Under the pieces are notes generated by a model, which worked only from the letters and a program-made list of their open reading frames with translations, searched no databases and was not told the DNA's origin. The position numbers and the translations under genes are program-made. A DNA stretch of 64,000 nt from Alternaria dauci (taxonomy: Eukaryota; Ascomycota; Dothideomycetes; Pleosporales; Pleosporaceae). The stretch is taken from NCBI RefSeq assembly GCF_042100115.1, contig NC_091280.1, forward strand, positions 1,984,001-2,048,000, given 5' to 3'. Every line of letters starts with the position of its first letter. The first letter of the stretch is position 1. Of the stretch, positions 43,546 through 56,231 are shown in pieces.

Positions 43546-45213
43546 TCACTTCCTAGCAAACCTCTCGAGCGCAGGACCATACTCCTTCTTCAACCTCTCC
43601 TTCCTCTCAATCTGCCTCCTCTGCATATTCTTCAACGCCTCTCTCGCCCTCTCCTTCTCCTCATCAACCACATTCTTTGTTCCACTCTTCCTCAGATACC
43701 TCCTCAGCGCCGAGTTCCTGCCCTTACCCCTCTTCTTCAGCATATCCACCTTATCCGGTTCCTTCTCTCCTCTCGCCGCCCTAATCTCCCTCTGCCGCTC
43801 CTCGTTGGTCGCCAAATCGAGGTTACCGACAAAGTTAGGGTCTAGCGCAATCATCTCGGGCTGGATCTTCTCGAGGAGGGCGTGGACTTCTGTTTCGCGG
43901 CGTTGCTTGGAGGTTTCGTACGGGTTGGTGCCCGGTTCGAGGGTATCGGGGTTTGGTTCACCGGAGCCGGGGACGATGATGGAGGAGAAGCCCTTGTCGT
44001 GGGATATACCGAGGACGTCTTCGAAGGGACAGAAGCGTACGCGACCGACGTTTAGTCCTTCGCCGCCCCAGCCCATGTACGGCATTATGGGTGGTGTTTG
44101 GTCTTGGGCGTTTCGTCGGAAGAGGTCGTCTTTGAAGATGGCGGTTTGCGTGCCGAAGCCGACGGCTGTGAGGTTGCGGTCGGAGATGGAGAGCGTGGTG
44201 CCGGGGACGCGGAGCGTTTGTTGGTGCATCTCTTTGAACATGCGGATGTCCCAGACGGACATGCGCCGGTCTTGTGATGTGCTGACCATGTAGGTTCCTG
44301 ATCTGTCTACCGCAATGCTTCGTACTGGGCCGCGATGTGGGAGGAGTTTGACGAGTGGCGTGGCGCTGTTGGGCGACCACAATGTGACGAGGCCTTTTTG
44401 GTGGCCGACGTGTAGGATTGCGTTGTGTGGGTTTTGTGCGAGAGCGGTCGAGGGGCCGAGTTTTGTGTATAGTTGTTGTAGTGACTGTCCGGTCGACACA
44501 TCGGTATATCGAACGATACCTGCTGTCGATACCGAGGCTAGCAGGAAGTGGTATGGGAGGTATTCGAGGTGTGTGGCTTCGGAATGGTTCTTGAGCTTGT
44601 GCATCTCGACGCCGTCGCCAGAGTAGATATAGACGCAGTTCTTCTGCGCCACCGCAAAGTTCTTCTGGTTACTCGTGTGTAGCCATCGCGCGTCTCGTAC
44701 CGTCTCGTTGAGTTGTAGTTCGCAGCCCAGTTTTCCGTCTCTCCAGTCGAAGGTTGCGACATGGCCTTTTCTGCCCGCAATCAACAAGTCGCGACCATTG
44801 CGACTGTACTCGCATACGTCGTACGGCCCGAGACCTTCTAACCGCAGCTCGAAGCTCTTCTTTGCCGTCTCGACACCAACTTCCCGCTTGATCTCATCTT
44901 GTCGCACTTTGTATGTCCGTTCCAGCTCGTTTTCGGGTTCCAACAATCCAGGGTTGTTCTCCAGCAGAACTTCGACATTCTTCGCCTCGATCGCTGCCTG
45001 CTTGTTCTTCGCCTCGAGCGACTTGATGTTTGATCGCAGCTTCTTGTCCTTGACCGACTTTGGCCGTATGCGATCGCCGCGCCCATATTGCTTTGTGGCT
45101 GCCTCGGTAAATTCTTTGATTGCGCGGGTGTCTTCGTCGTCGATGGGCGCTGCGTTTTGCGATTTGCGCCGCGGCTGCGAAGTGCTAGGCTTAGGCCCGC
45201 GTTCCATGGCCAT
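43546..45213 (-). CDS. utp7: U3 snoRNP / small-subunit processome protein Utp7 (WDR46 type)
   Basis: Single exon of 555 aa from ATG 45213 (MAMERGPKP; a second ATG at 45207 is possible). A basic, coiled N-terminal region (AIEAKNVEVLLENNPGLLEPENELERTYKV) precedes a WD40 propeller (DVCEYSRNGRDLLIAGRKGHVATFDWRDGK, ILHVGHQKGLVTLWSPN, MVSTSQDRRMSVWDIRM). The BING4 C-terminal domain (MGWGGEGLNVGRVRFCPFEDVLGISHDKGFSSIIVPGSG) is diagnostic. A Lys/Arg/Glu-rich helical tail ends the protein. It acts in the nucleolus in 18S rRNA processing. It is convergent with tsr1, another 40S biogenesis gene, with 219 bp between stops. Confidence 0.95.
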   Translation of the reverse strand: MAMERGPKPSTSQPRRKSQNAAPIDDEDTRAIKEFTEAATKQYGRGDRIRPKSVKDKKLRSNIKSLEAKNKQAAIEAKNVEVLLENNPGLLEPENELERTYKVRQDEIKREVGVETAKKSFELRLEGLGPYDVCEYSRNGRDLLIAGRKGHVATFDWRDGKLGCELQLNETVRDARWLHTSNQKNFAVAQKNCVYIYSGDGVEMHKLKNHSEATHLEYLPYHFLLASVSTAGIVRYTDVSTGQSLQQLYTKLGPSTALAQNPHNAILHVGHQKGLVTLWSPNSATPLVKLLPHRGPVRSIAVDRSGTYMVSTSQDRRMSVWDIRMFKEMHQQTLRVPGTTLSISDRNLTAVGFGTQTAIFKDDLFRRNAQDQTPPIMPYMGWGGEGLNVGRVRFCPFEDVLGISHDKGFSSIIVPGSGEPNPDTLEPGTNPYETSKQRRETEVHALLEKIQPEMIALDPNFVGNLDLATNEERQREIRAARGEKEPDKVDMLKKRGKGRNSALRRYLRKSGTKNVVDEEKERAREALKNMQRRQIERKERLKKEYGPALERFARK

Positions 45214-46147
45214 GCTTTGTTTAATGGAGCGGTGGTCCTTCTTCTGCAGACAGAGTGTGCGTCGCCTTGTCAATTAGCCTCGTGCCTGTAGAGGTCTCTG
45301 AGTGTATGCGCTGAGGTTCTTTGCGCAAAACGTCTTTGGTCGCGATTGCCGAATTATTTCTGCCACTACCTAGGTACTCACCGCTTTGTATTCTTGGCAC
45401 ACTAGTGATGACGGCGCCCTCGCGTCGCTTCCATTTCCACTACTAACCATCCCAAGGGTCTCTTTCAACAGCAAGACGTCGCTCGGATATAACAGTCACA
45501 CTCGGCCTCTCATAAAACGCGAACCGTGCTATGCGGTTCGCTATGAGCCCCTTCGTCACTGCGTCAACCAATCGTATCTCAACAACCCTCAGCCCGGAAG
45601 CAGGCCTCAGCACTATTCCTATTTAGGTGCCCTTCGCGCAGCAAGAGAATGGCGTCTGCAAGCTTGAGGCATTGGCCAAACTCAGCGTTTCCTCATGCAA
45701 GCAAACGTCCTATCCACGAATCATACGGCTTATGCAATATTGCGCCTCATCGCTATACCCGACCTGTGTCAAGCGTCTGCTAAGCACATTGGAGACAGGT
45801 ACAAGCCTCGCCAAGGACTGCTTCAAGTGCTTACAGGAGCTGCAATGGACGCTCTTTACCTTATATGGCATTCTGAGCGGTGGTTGTCAATGCATGGTTT
45901 GTATGGCTCAGCCACCAGCAGGAGGGTGGCCTGAAGCGTGGCTACGTTATGCGGATTTACCAGCTGGGCTGAGGTGAAGATTGTACTGTAAGTATATATT
46001 GCTCATGTCCCTAGACACAGTTATGTTGCATTCTCTTCATCAGAGCTTTGTTGCAATTTCCGCGGCGTTGCGATTAAAGTAATACATTCGTCCGCATTAC
46101 TGCTGTATTCTTCCACATCGTATCAAGCGGGATAACATCACGAGATT
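45214..46147. other. intergenic region, about 930 bp
   Basis: Upstream flanks of utp7 and the Ost-alpha-like gene. ORFs of 79-116 codons occur on the plus strand (45386-45977) but overlap each other in different frames and have no domain. No gene is supported. Confidence 0.4.
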
Positions 46148-47374
46148 ATGGATACCTTTATTCTGGTAGCAAGAAGCCATCTCGAGCGGCGGAAGAATTC
46201 CAAGACATGCCCAATTGAAGACATCCGCGGCCCTGAGATCGTCCCCTTCATCGGCAACCTTACATTCCACCAATTCGCAACAATTCTATCTGGTGCCTGT
46301 GCCATCCTCAGCACAATCATCGTCGGTATCCTTATTGCCCTCCATGCCTTCAACTACTCGAATCCCGTACAACAACGTCAAATTATCCGAATCATGCTGC
46401 TGGTACCATGGGTGGCGCTGTTCTCTTTCTTAGTCGTCTGGCGAGACGACGCTGGAGAGTACCTAGTCCATTCACTTGACTTCGGCTGTTCAATCGCGCT
46501 ATCGGCATTCTTGCTGTTCATGTGCGATCTTGTGCTCTCACATCGCGAGGGCTTCGACAACTTGTTCGGAGAAGGAGCGAGTGCCAAAGGCACGCGGAAA
46601 GGAAATAGTCCAAATTGGCTGAAGGTGAGTTGGAACTCTGTTGTGAATATAGTTAAATATCAGCTGACACTCTTCAGCGCACTTGGTACGGCGTGCTTCA
46701 ATTCATACCGACCAGTATCATCATCTGGATCACCACCGTAGCCACCCTTGCTACCGACACTTATTGCAAACAGTCCAACAGCGTACATTTCGCACACCTT
46801 TGGCTCACGATTCTGGTCGGGTATACCACTACAGTTGCTATCCTCAACTCCGTCAGGTTCTACAAGATCAATCAGAAGTTGTTACAGAAGCACCGGATCA
46901 TACTTAAGCTTGTGACATTCAAGGGTATTCTTGGTCTAAACTTCCTCCAGTCGGTAGGTTCTACACTCCTTTGCTTGGTTTAAGGTGTGTACATTATGCT
47001 GAAAATACTTCTAGTTCATCATCTCCCTACTCGCGGGCCATGGCAAGCTCAAGCCAACCAAGTACATGACATTCCACGATATCAACACCGGCCTTGCATC
47101 GCTCATCCTCTCTTGCGAAATGCCCATTTTCGCAGTACTGCTTCTCTTTGCTTTCTCACCTTTACCGTATAAGCAACAGGGTAGCCCTGCTGCCGGACCG
47201 GTGAATGCTGTCGTCGATGCTTTTAACATCTCGGATTTGTTGTCGGCGTTCTATCGGGGACCCATGAGACTGGTGAGAGACCAGCAAAAACAGATCATGC
47301 GACAGGACAGTATGAGGGTTGCCATGGTTCCGCCTAGAGGTGGCGAAGAGATGGGAGGACAATCCGCTGTGTGA
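46148..47374 (+). CDS. Ost-alpha / TMEM184 family membrane protein
   Basis: Join 46148-46624, 46678-46953, 47015-47374 (introns of 53 and 61 bp), giving 370 aa. Seven hydrophobic segments are visible, e.g. FATILSGACAILSTIIVGILIALHAF, MLLVPWVALFSFLVVW, GVLQFIPTSIIIWITTVATLAT, LWLTILVGYTTTVAILNSV, and LASLILSCEMPIFAVLLLFAF. Family features include HAFNYSNPVQQRQIIRIMLLVPW and the stretch LVTFKGILGLNFLQ joined to SFIISLLAG. Members are polytopic proteins of the plasma membrane or endomembranes. The animal relative Ost-alpha transports bile acids with Ost-beta; the fungal function is unclear. Confidence 0.85.
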
Positions 47375-47798
47375 TCTGTCTGGGCATAAGTGGCACAGTG
47401 TGGGTGAAAGATGAATATCATCTGTACTTGTTCGGCCTTCTCTCCTGCCTTCGAAGTTATCCGATGATAATTTCCTTTTCCGTGTATGCTTCGTGAGCAC
47501 AGTCTTTGTGTAGATGATTCTTGGGAGTATACATGCTGTTTCATGTCTCGGCAAGTTAACGATAGTGGCTTGCCAGCCACCTGCAATGAGAATATGGACA
47601 GCTGATATTTGATACTAGTCGAATGGCAATAACAACGAGCCTGCTCCTTTCTAACGTGCCATCAAGGCGAAATCCCCCGACTACTGTACTTGATAAACAT
47701 GGTCCTGACATCCGGCAGAGACCATCCAAAATGCCCATAAAATCTTCTATATACTTGCCCAGATCCGCCTCCTAGCACCGAAAACGAAGTCTGTCCAG
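47375..47798. other. intergenic region between convergent genes, about 420 bp
   Basis: 3' flanks of the Ost-alpha-like gene and the MAPKK gene. No gene is supported. Confidence 0.4.
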
Positions 47799-49310
47799 CT
47801 ACTGCACTTCGCTGTTCCACCTTCTGGGCTGAGGTGGTAGCCCGTTGGCTGACGGTCCCCTGCTCCCTGGTCTGCTTCCGGGGCCATCCACAGGCGGCGC
47901 AGGTCGCATGGGGAGGTTCATAACGTTGCCGCTGCTCGATGTCCGTGTAGGGTATGAGGGTCGTCGGGGTGCGGGTTCCTGTTCGCCGTTGGCTACTCTC
48001 TGTCTGGGGTCGCTGGAGTCGCGCTTGTGGGGAGGGGATCGCTCGCGGAGCTTCTCTTTGATGGTCGCTGCGGGTGCGGCAGGGGCGAGGTGTGATTTGC
48101 GCTTGTTGTGCTCGATCATGGATACGGCCCACGCCTCCAGGTCGACGGGTGTGCGCTTTGCGGCTTGGAGGAAGGCGTCATGGTCCTGCTATGGTCAGTA
48201 TCTATACGTTCTAAACATGGTGCCGTAGAACTTACGTATAGTTCCTTGGGAGTTGGTCGCTCTGCTGGATCCTTCATCAAGCACTTCGCAATCATATCCT
48301 CGAGAATTGACGGGAAAGCATCGCTCTTTGGTAGCTTTGGTGAAGGTTCCAAGACGATTTGCTGCAGAAGATCCAGGATACCCTGTGGGCCTCCAGCTTC
48401 GTCGTCGTCGCCGCTTCCAGCGAAGGGGAACTTTCCAATAGCCAACTCCATCAGCGTAAGACCAACACTCCACACATCCGACTTGACGGTGTAGGGAGAC
48501 CCTTGTATCCGCTCCGGCGCCATGTATGTGCCTGTTCCTACGAATGTTTCGGCGATAGATCCCTCCAGCTCACTTGAGACACCAAAGTCGCACAGCTTGA
48601 TGTTTCCCTTTGAGTTTACGAGGATGTTTGAAGGCTTGAGATCGCGATGCATGATACGGTGGGCGCTGTAGAGGTAGGCGAGACCCCCGAGCACTGCCTC
48701 TGAGATCTTTCCGAGCACGTCGACGCGGACGGGTCCAAATGTTCGCGAGACCCAATCGAGTGATCTGGTGCAACAGTTAGCAAACTCCCGCATATCGCGC
48801 ACACCACCCTGAACCTACCCCACGTCCATGTACTCCATGCACATTATCACATCTCCGGAAGAATTTTGGAAGGCACCGTAAAAGTCGACAATGTAGTCCG
48901 AGTTGCAGTCGTGCATGATTCGGAGCTCTCGCACGATTCGTTTCCGTACTTCGTTCTTCGCTTCGACATGTATGACCTGTCCCTATCAGTCTTCTCTCTC
49001 GTATGTGCCCGAGTGGCCTGCTACTAACCTTCCTCGCCATTATGACCTTGGTAGCAGCGTGCTGCACTTTGCTGACCGTTCCTCCGTTTCCATGTCCTAG
49101 TTCTCGCAGCACTATCAGATCCTCGGCCTTTAGATCTAGCTGGAACTCAACACCAATCTCAAGGGTATCCTGCTTCTCGTCGTTGGCTCTGGCGCCGGGT
49201 ATTTGGGCATCACCGGCGGAAGGCGCGGGCTTGGGCGGGGGAGCGCTGAGTGCAAGGCCCTTGACGTTCTTCCTCTTCATCGTCTTCTGCTTGAAGGACG
49301 ACTCGGCCAT
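47799..49310 (-). CDS. ste7: MAP kinase kinase, Ste7 type
   Basis: Exons in transcription order are 49310-49029, 48976-48819, 48764-48236 and 48185-47799 (introns of 52, 54 and 50 bp), giving 451 aa. A Lys-rich N-terminus (possible MAPK docking) precedes the kinase domain: ELGHGNGGTVSKVQ (Gly loop), MARKVIHVEAK (ATP Lys), HRDLKPSN (about residues 186-193), DFG (206-208), and the activation segment GSIAETFVGTGTYMAPERI with Ser216/Thr220 in the S-x-A-x-T pattern of MAPKKs. The C-terminus is Pro/Arg/Ser-rich. It should relay signal from a Ste11-type MAPKKK to the Fus3/Kss1-type MAPK controlling mating, conidiation and, in plant pathogens, appressorium formation. It is divergent from spt6. Confidence 0.95.
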
Positions 49311-50538
49311 GTTGGAGGTATGCGCCGGGCGCTGTGGTGGTGCAGGTGAAGGTGACGGGGTGCAGCGACTGCAAGGGAAGGGCTATGTCGTCAGAGACAA
49401 GCAGCCCAGGTGAAGAGGAGGGTGTATGCTGGCTGTGGTTTCGAGTTTGCCGCCCGACGCTGTGTCGACGATGGTACGCCAATCAGGGAGACAGCCCAAA
49501 GGAGGACAGCGTCTATTGGTTTGTCCTTTTTCGGGCGCCTGGCGAGTGAATGTGTGCGGGCGAGAGGATGCGGCGACCGATTGGAAAGTCGGACGTCAGG
49601 TATAAAGGAGAATGTCTCGGGCGCTGTTGACAGCAAACCAAGTCAGGAGAGGTCGTCGTCGTGTCAGTGTCCAGAGCTAGGTAGTGGGGCGCGCGCTGGT
49701 GGGGTTCCAAGCACGCAGCGTCTAACGTCTATAAACCGAGTCTGCAGGGCTGCGGGTAGTGCAGAGGATATAGCATGCGACTTTGCTTTCAACAAAAAGA
49801 AGGCTGTCGCACGTATGGGTTCTGCAAGGACTGCATCTTTGATAAGTACATACACATTACACGAGGCCTTGTTCAGGAGGTTTCAGACTCGCATGGTTCC
49901 TCATCGTCATGCTTCACCTGCTTCTAGCGCAGAACTTCAAGGCGCGTATCGTGAATACCCGCATGTGCCTGGCGCCACAGACGAGTCGTATGTACAGGGT
50001 GCGAATATATCCACGACGTTTGCTTGCAGGATATACAACGCGCATTCGTTCGCTTACCAGTACTACTCGGAAGCATAAACGCAATAGCAAGTTGGTGTGT
50101 TGCATTGGGACTCGGAGTCGATGCTGAAGCGCCTAGTACATTGGAGCTCATCCTTCTCAAACCCTACCCGAGTACATGACTAGATGCACGTAAGGAATGG
50201 GACTAGCCAAGTCCACGTGTTTGATGACCGCAGCGGGAGCATGCTGTACCAAGTTGGGCATGGTCAACTTTGCTGATGGTATTCCGTCTAGCGCGAATCA
50301 CAGTCTCACGTGACCAGCGTCAGTGCGGCCGAAAGTTAACGCGGCCGATGGGTGCGCGAACCTTTGAGAGTCGACGTCTGTCCTCCTTCTCTCCTTTACC
50401 TCCATTGCGCCCGAATCTGCCTCTCGCTGAATCGCCGGCGCACGACATCCACTCTACCGCCAAGAGCTCGCCGAAATCGTCCATCGCGCTTTCGAGAAAG
50501 TACCATCAACTTACGCGTTCTCCTTGTCACAAGCCACC
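49311..50538. promoter_or_regulatory. long divergent upstream region of ste7 and spt6
   Basis: About 1.2 kb between two divergent start codons. A 222-codon plus-strand ORF (49410-50078) begins at GTG, is low in recognisable features and is not supported. The last 150 bp before 50539 are pyrimidine-rich, as in fungal 5' UTRs. Confidence 0.45.
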
Positions 50539-53500
50539 ATGGCGGATTTCTTCGACACAATTGCCGACGTAGGCAGCGACGAAGAGGAGGATGAGGACTT
50601 CGATGGCGAGGCCGGTGAAGCCAGACCGAAGAAGATAAGTGAGGCCAACGGCATCGACGACTCCAGCGAGGAGGAGGACGACGATGATGAAGATCGACTG
50701 CGACAGGCAAGCATGCCCATATTGACTTGGGCCCAGGAAAATGCTAACCATTCCCTAGGAAGGCGAAGGCTTCATCGCAGACGAAGACGAAGAAGACGAA
50801 ATCGCGGAGCGCAAACGCCGGCGCAGAAAGAGGAAGAAGAACCGTGAAGAGGAGGAAGCTCTAGACGACGAGGATCTGGACCTGATCGGTGTCGAGGTGG
50901 AACGTCCGGCGGAAGAACAGGTAAGACATGCCATGTTAAAGTGTCGACGTAGCTAACATTGAGGAAGTCGAGGTTCAAGCGTCTCAAACGTGGTCACAAA
51001 GAGCGCGTAAAGTCTCGAGGTGTCGATGACATCTTCTCCGATGACGAAGTAAACGAAGACTACGACGAGCCCCGCGCGCGCCTAGGCGACGAGTTTGATG
51101 ACTTCATCGAGGACGACAAGTTTGAAGACGAGATCGAAGACGACCGCGACGTCACGCAACCAGGCATAAACTTGATCACAAAGGGACTGCAAGCTGCTGG
51201 TCTGGACGAAGGCGCTGAGGAAGACTACAGGGCTGCCTTCGGCGATGGCACAGATTACGACTGGGCGTTGGAGATGCAAGAGGCGGAAGAGGATGAGCAG
51301 GCTGGCGAAGGCCGTGAACTTCAACTCAAAGATGTTTTTGAGCCATCGCAACTGCAGGAGCGCATGCTTACGGATGAAGACAATATCATCCGCGAGACTG
51401 ACATTCCCGAGCGACTGCAACTAGCCCGAAGGTCTTTCAAGGAGATCGAGCTCACACCAGAGGACATGCAAGCACGCTTGACCGAAGAGGCCACCTGGAT
51501 CAGCAACATGCTGTGGCCGAAGAAGGGTCTTCCGCGCTACTTCTTGCAACCCTTCGAGAAAGCTGTCCGCAAGGTCCTTGAGTTCATCAATCTTGAGGAC
51601 TACGAAGTCCCCTTCATCTTCAACCATCGGAAAGACTACCTCATTCATGCACCGAGTGACAATGACGATTACGACGATATCGATAACCCGCCGCCTATGG
51701 ATGCACGACCAGAGCGCCTGCTTAACCAAGCTGATTTGTGGGAAGTCTTTGAGTTTGATCTCAAGTTCAGGGCTTTTGCTGAGAAGCGTGACGCCCTCAA
51801 GCAGAACTACGAGAACCTCAAGAGCGTGTACTCTGACATTATCGATACCGAGATCGAGGAACTGACGTCTAGGGCCATCACCATCGAAGAGATTCAGGAA
51901 TTACAGGATTATCTGCACTACAAGTATTCGCAAGAGATCAACGAAGTCCGACAAGAGATGAATGGGACACAGAAGCGTGCCAACAACGCGCGGAGCTTCT
52001 TCGACAAGTTGCGCGTTGGCAAGGCGAATCAGTTCGTCAAGGCTATTGGCATCACAGCAGAGGACTTCGCAAAGAGGGTCGACGGGTCGAGCCGAGGCGC
52101 GTATACTATCGAGGATCCGCCATACAAGGTCGAGGAGCTCGCCGACCAAATGGCCGAGGCTCCAGAGACTGGCGCTACCCTTCTCAGGTCCACCAAACTT
52201 CTGTTTGTTGAAGATCTGAAGATGTGCTCGCGTCTGCGTCGATACTTGCGCCAAAGCTTCTACCAGAATGCTCAGATCGACTGCATTCGTACCGACAAGG
52301 GTATGCGCAAGATCACCGAAGATCACCCCTACTACGAGTTCAAATACCTCCGCGGCGTGACATTTTCGGATCTCCAAGGTCGACCGGATCTTTTCTTGAA
52401 GATGTTGAAAGCTGAGGCGGAGGGTCTCGTTCGGGTCAAGATCTCCATGGGCAACTACAGCACGTTCAAGGCAAGACTTGAAGAGAAGATTATTTCCGAT
52501 GGTGTCAGCGACATCTCCGACACTTGGAACAATTTCCGGAAAGAACTGCTCAGTGTTGCTCTAGACAAGCTACAGGATCTCATCGCGAACGGTGTCAAGG
52601 AAACTCTGCGCGCTCGCTGCGAAGATGAGCTTGCCGCATCAGCCAGAGAGAACTACTACAACAAGCTTGACCAGGCACCTTACAAGCTGAAGAGCGCACC
52701 TCTTGGATCGGTACCCAACGTCCTCTGTCTGACCAACGGCAAGGGTCAACGTGGAGATGCAGTCATGTGGGCTTACGTCGAGAACGACGGACGGGTTCTT
52801 GAGCACGGCCGCTTAGTCGAGATGCGACTTGGGAATGCAGAGCGTGGTATTCCTGAAGGCCAAGACATTGAGAAGCTGGTAGATGTAATACAGCGTCGCC
52901 GCCCAGACGTCATCGGTGTCAGTGGCTTCGCTGTGGAGACACGTAAGCTGTACAAGGACATACAGGAGATTATCAGTCAGCGAGGTCTGACAGGTCCGGC
53001 CTACGAGGATGAAGACACTGGTGAAGAGAAGTACGAGTCGTTGGAAGTCATTATGGTCAACGATGAGGTCGCTCGTCTTTACCACACAAGTGCCCGGGCT
53101 GCCGCTGAGTTCCCCAAATATCCCGCACTAACGAGGTATTGCGTTGCTCTTGGCCGATATCTGCAGAACCCATTGGCGGAATACGCATCGCTCGGCAAAG
53201 ACATCGTTTCGATACCCTTCATCCCGAACCAAACCTTGATTCCACAGGAGAAACTCCTCGACCGACTGGAAACCGCCATGGTAGACATGGTCAATCTTGT
53301 GGGTATCGACTTACCGGAGACCTACGACGACAAGTACCTATCGAAGTTGATACCTTACGTGTGCGGTCTGGGACCTCGCAAAGCCGATCGGTTGATCAAA
53401 GCCATCCAGGCGAACAGTGACGAGATCCTGTCGCGGTTCGACCTACTTGGCGTATCTGAGTCCCGCGACCTTAAGGCGGCTATGGGCCCCAAGGTGTTCC

Positions 53501-54921
53501 AAAATTGCGCCAGTTTCTTGTATATTCCTTATGACTCAACAGAGGAGTCGTCCGACTACCTGGACTACACTCGTGTACATCCAGAAGATTACGATCTTGC
53601 CAGGAAAATGGTTGCCGATGCCCTTAACATGGACGAGGAAGATGTCAAGGCTGAGACCGACGAGGGTGGCCCCAGTGCTGTCGTCAGAAAGATGGTCCGG
53701 GAGGAGACTACCGATCTAGTCAACGACCTAGCACTTGAAGACTACGCAAATGAAATCGAGAAGAATTTCGGACAGCGTAAGCGCGCGACGCTCGAGACGA
53801 TTCGTGCTGAGCTCGACAATCCTTACGAGGAAATCCGGCAGATCTTCGCTCTCTTGTCCGGCAGCGAGATGTTCACAATGTTGACTGGTGAGACGGAGGA
53901 GACACTCTACGAGGGTATGGTTGTACCTGTTACTATCAGGCGCACCTTCCCAGACCACATTGAAGTCAAACTCGAATGTGGTATCGAAGGTGGTGTCTCC
54001 GAGTCGGAGTTCCCAGAGGGTGTTGGCAGTGGAGGACAAGAGCCTCGCCATGTCTACCAGACCAACCAGATTGTACGCGCGCGTATCGTCTACCTCAACC
54101 GCAAAGCTCTCACCGCCCAATTGTCGCTTCGAGATGATCTCATCCGACAGCCAGAGAAGAAGCCCTACAATCGTGCAGCTGGCGAGTGGGATGAAGCACA
54201 AGAAGCTCTCGACAAGAAGGCTGCCGAGAAGGAGAAGGAAGTTGCGTCTGGCCGACCGAACCGTGTCGTCAATCACCCACTTTTCTTTTCCTTCAACACC
54301 ATGCAAGCTGAGGAGTACCTGGGCGGAAAGGAGACTGGCGACCTGGTCATTCGTCCATCATCCAAGGGTTTCGATCATCTTGTCGTCACATGGAAAGTAT
54401 CCAACAACTCGTACCAACATCTCGACGTTCTCGAAATGAACAAGCCCAACCAATTCTCGCTGGGAAAGCAGCTCAAGATCGGAAAGCATACATACTCCGA
54501 TCTCGACGAGTTGATTGTCAACCACGTCGAGGCAATGGCACGCAAGGTCACAGAAATCACACGAGACGACAAATTCCAACCTGGTACACGAGAAGATACT
54601 GGTAAGTTCTTTACATCCCATACCTCACCGAATACGCAAACAAAAGCTAACCTCGACGCAGAAAAATGGCTAGAGGTCTACTGTGAAGCCAACGCTTCAC
54701 GCTCCATGTACGCCTTCTGCAGCATGCCCAAGTACCCTGGTCACTTCTGGATCTGCTTCCAGATGAGCGCCAAGGGACCCAAGGGTGCATGGCCCATCAA
54801 GGTTGTGCCCAACGCGTTTGAGCTACACAAGAACGTCTATCCGGACATGGTAGCACTCAAGAATGGCTTCAAGATGCTAATCACCACTGCGGCTAGCAAG
54901 AATCAGCCTCCTAGGCGTTGA
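50539..54921 (+). CDS. spt6: transcription elongation factor / histone chaperone Spt6
   Basis: Join 50539-50706, 50759-50920, 50968-54601, 54662-54921, giving 1407 aa. Intron 1 is GC-AG (CAG/GCAAGC donor, GCTAAC branch, TAG acceptor). Acidic N-terminal tracts come first (DEEEDEDFDGEAGE and DSSEEEDDDDEDR). They are followed by SRFKRLKRG, the HTH region, the YqgF-like domain (NVLCLTNGKGQRGDAVMWAYVENDGRV), the HhH region (LSKLIPYVCGLGPRKADRLIKAI), an S1 domain (EGMVVPVTIRRTFPDHIEVKLECGIEGGVSESEF) and tandem SH2 modules (HPLFFSFNTMQAEEYL, GDLVIRPSS). Spt6 travels with RNA polymerase II, binding its phosphorylated linker and reassembling nucleosomes. Intron 3 (60 bp) is 3n long without stop. Confidence 0.97.
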
Positions 54922-56231
54922 GCAAACGTAGCATGAATACGTGGTCTAGTTCGAGTTTACGCTTGGTTCTGGAGGGCTTCTGAGTCGTGTATTGTTAGGC
55001 TCATTTCATTACTCTTTCCATTTTCTCCATCATCTTTGCAAAGTCATCCTGAGATGCATCATAGCCTGTATTGAGGGCCAACCAAAAGATTACTCATACT
55101 AGGGCGCTTGGGTTTGGAATCCTGTTCTCAACGAACATCAGAAATTGGCTACGTGTATCCATATTGCATAATCACAAATCGTCGCTATCCTTACTGACAC
55201 GTTTTGCTGCCGTCCTGTTGTCAAGTCTGCCTCACGAAACAAGCTAGATCACCAAATCCATCCGGTGACCGCGTATACATTCCGCAAATCCCGCATGCAT
55301 AATTCTCCACTTGGCCTTATTTTTTCCAGTTTCCGGTGAACGGGATCTTTTTAGCTTTTGCCCTACATACTTGCATGCAGATTTTGATCTTCACTCCCGC
55401 ATGCAGGTTCGCTGGCTCTGGTCGGGTCGCGGGGCCTTGGGCGGGCGATCTAGATTTGCACGCTACAACAGTAGCTGCTGGGATATAGGCTGTATGCCTT
55501 CCGGGGACAACTCCGCGAGCGGCTCGGCATATTGATGATGGTTAGTCTGCATTTTTGGGGTAAATAGGGACGAGGCTAGCTGGCGTTTGGTAGTGGCGAG
55601 TGGTGGGCTTTATTGAACATAACGGCGGGGGATTATAAGGGAAAAGGGGTGAAGAAATTGGCTTTGCCAAGTAAGAAGATTTCTGAGCAGTGTGACTGAA
55701 GGACGAGATCTGCAAAGGGATATGCTACTGTAAAATGACTTTGATGGCTATATATCCATTTGAGAGCATTTCGTAGCATCCAGATGTACGAATCACAGTT
55801 TGCAAATTGGCACACGAGTATTAACATTTAAAGAGTTGATTAAACTATAGACAGAGGCAGGACAACTGTCCTATTCCTCACCAGCCTTTCACTGGCTTGG
55901 GGGGTATAAAATCTCCTAAGTAAGCCCTCTCTCGCAAGAGCAGGACGATCATTTCCGGGTATAAGCTTTTTTGTTGATGACCGGAGGTTGGCGCCTAGCT
56001 CCTCGATGGTTGTGTGGTATGTCGTGATAAAAAAAGCAAAGAAACAGCGATGACGCAAAAGGAACTTTTGATGATATGATACAGTTGGGAGATGCAGAAT
56101 CTCCTGGAACGCCGTGCTGATGGAAACGCTTTGATAGGGGGAGATGAGAGAGAATCAGAATCAGCTCTCAAGCCGATAATAGGAGTTGAAGAAGTGAAGG
56201 CAGGAAGCAAGAACTGAAAGGCACACTCTCT
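54922..56231. other. intergenic region, about 1.3 kb
   Basis: 3' flanks of the convergent spt6 and GRGGAGN-protein genes. ORFs up to 74 codons only. AT-rich from about 55540. No gene, repeat or RNA recognised. Confidence 0.45.

Noticed and set aside
43490..44293. 267-codon plus-strand ORF with membrane-like hydrophobic runs
   Set aside because: Antisense to the Lys/Glu-rich C-terminus of Utp7; Lys/Glu codons read backwards give Phe/Leu/Ser.
49410..50078. 222-codon ORF upstream of spt6
   Set aside because: Starts at GTG, has no domain, irregular composition, and lies in a divergent promoter region.
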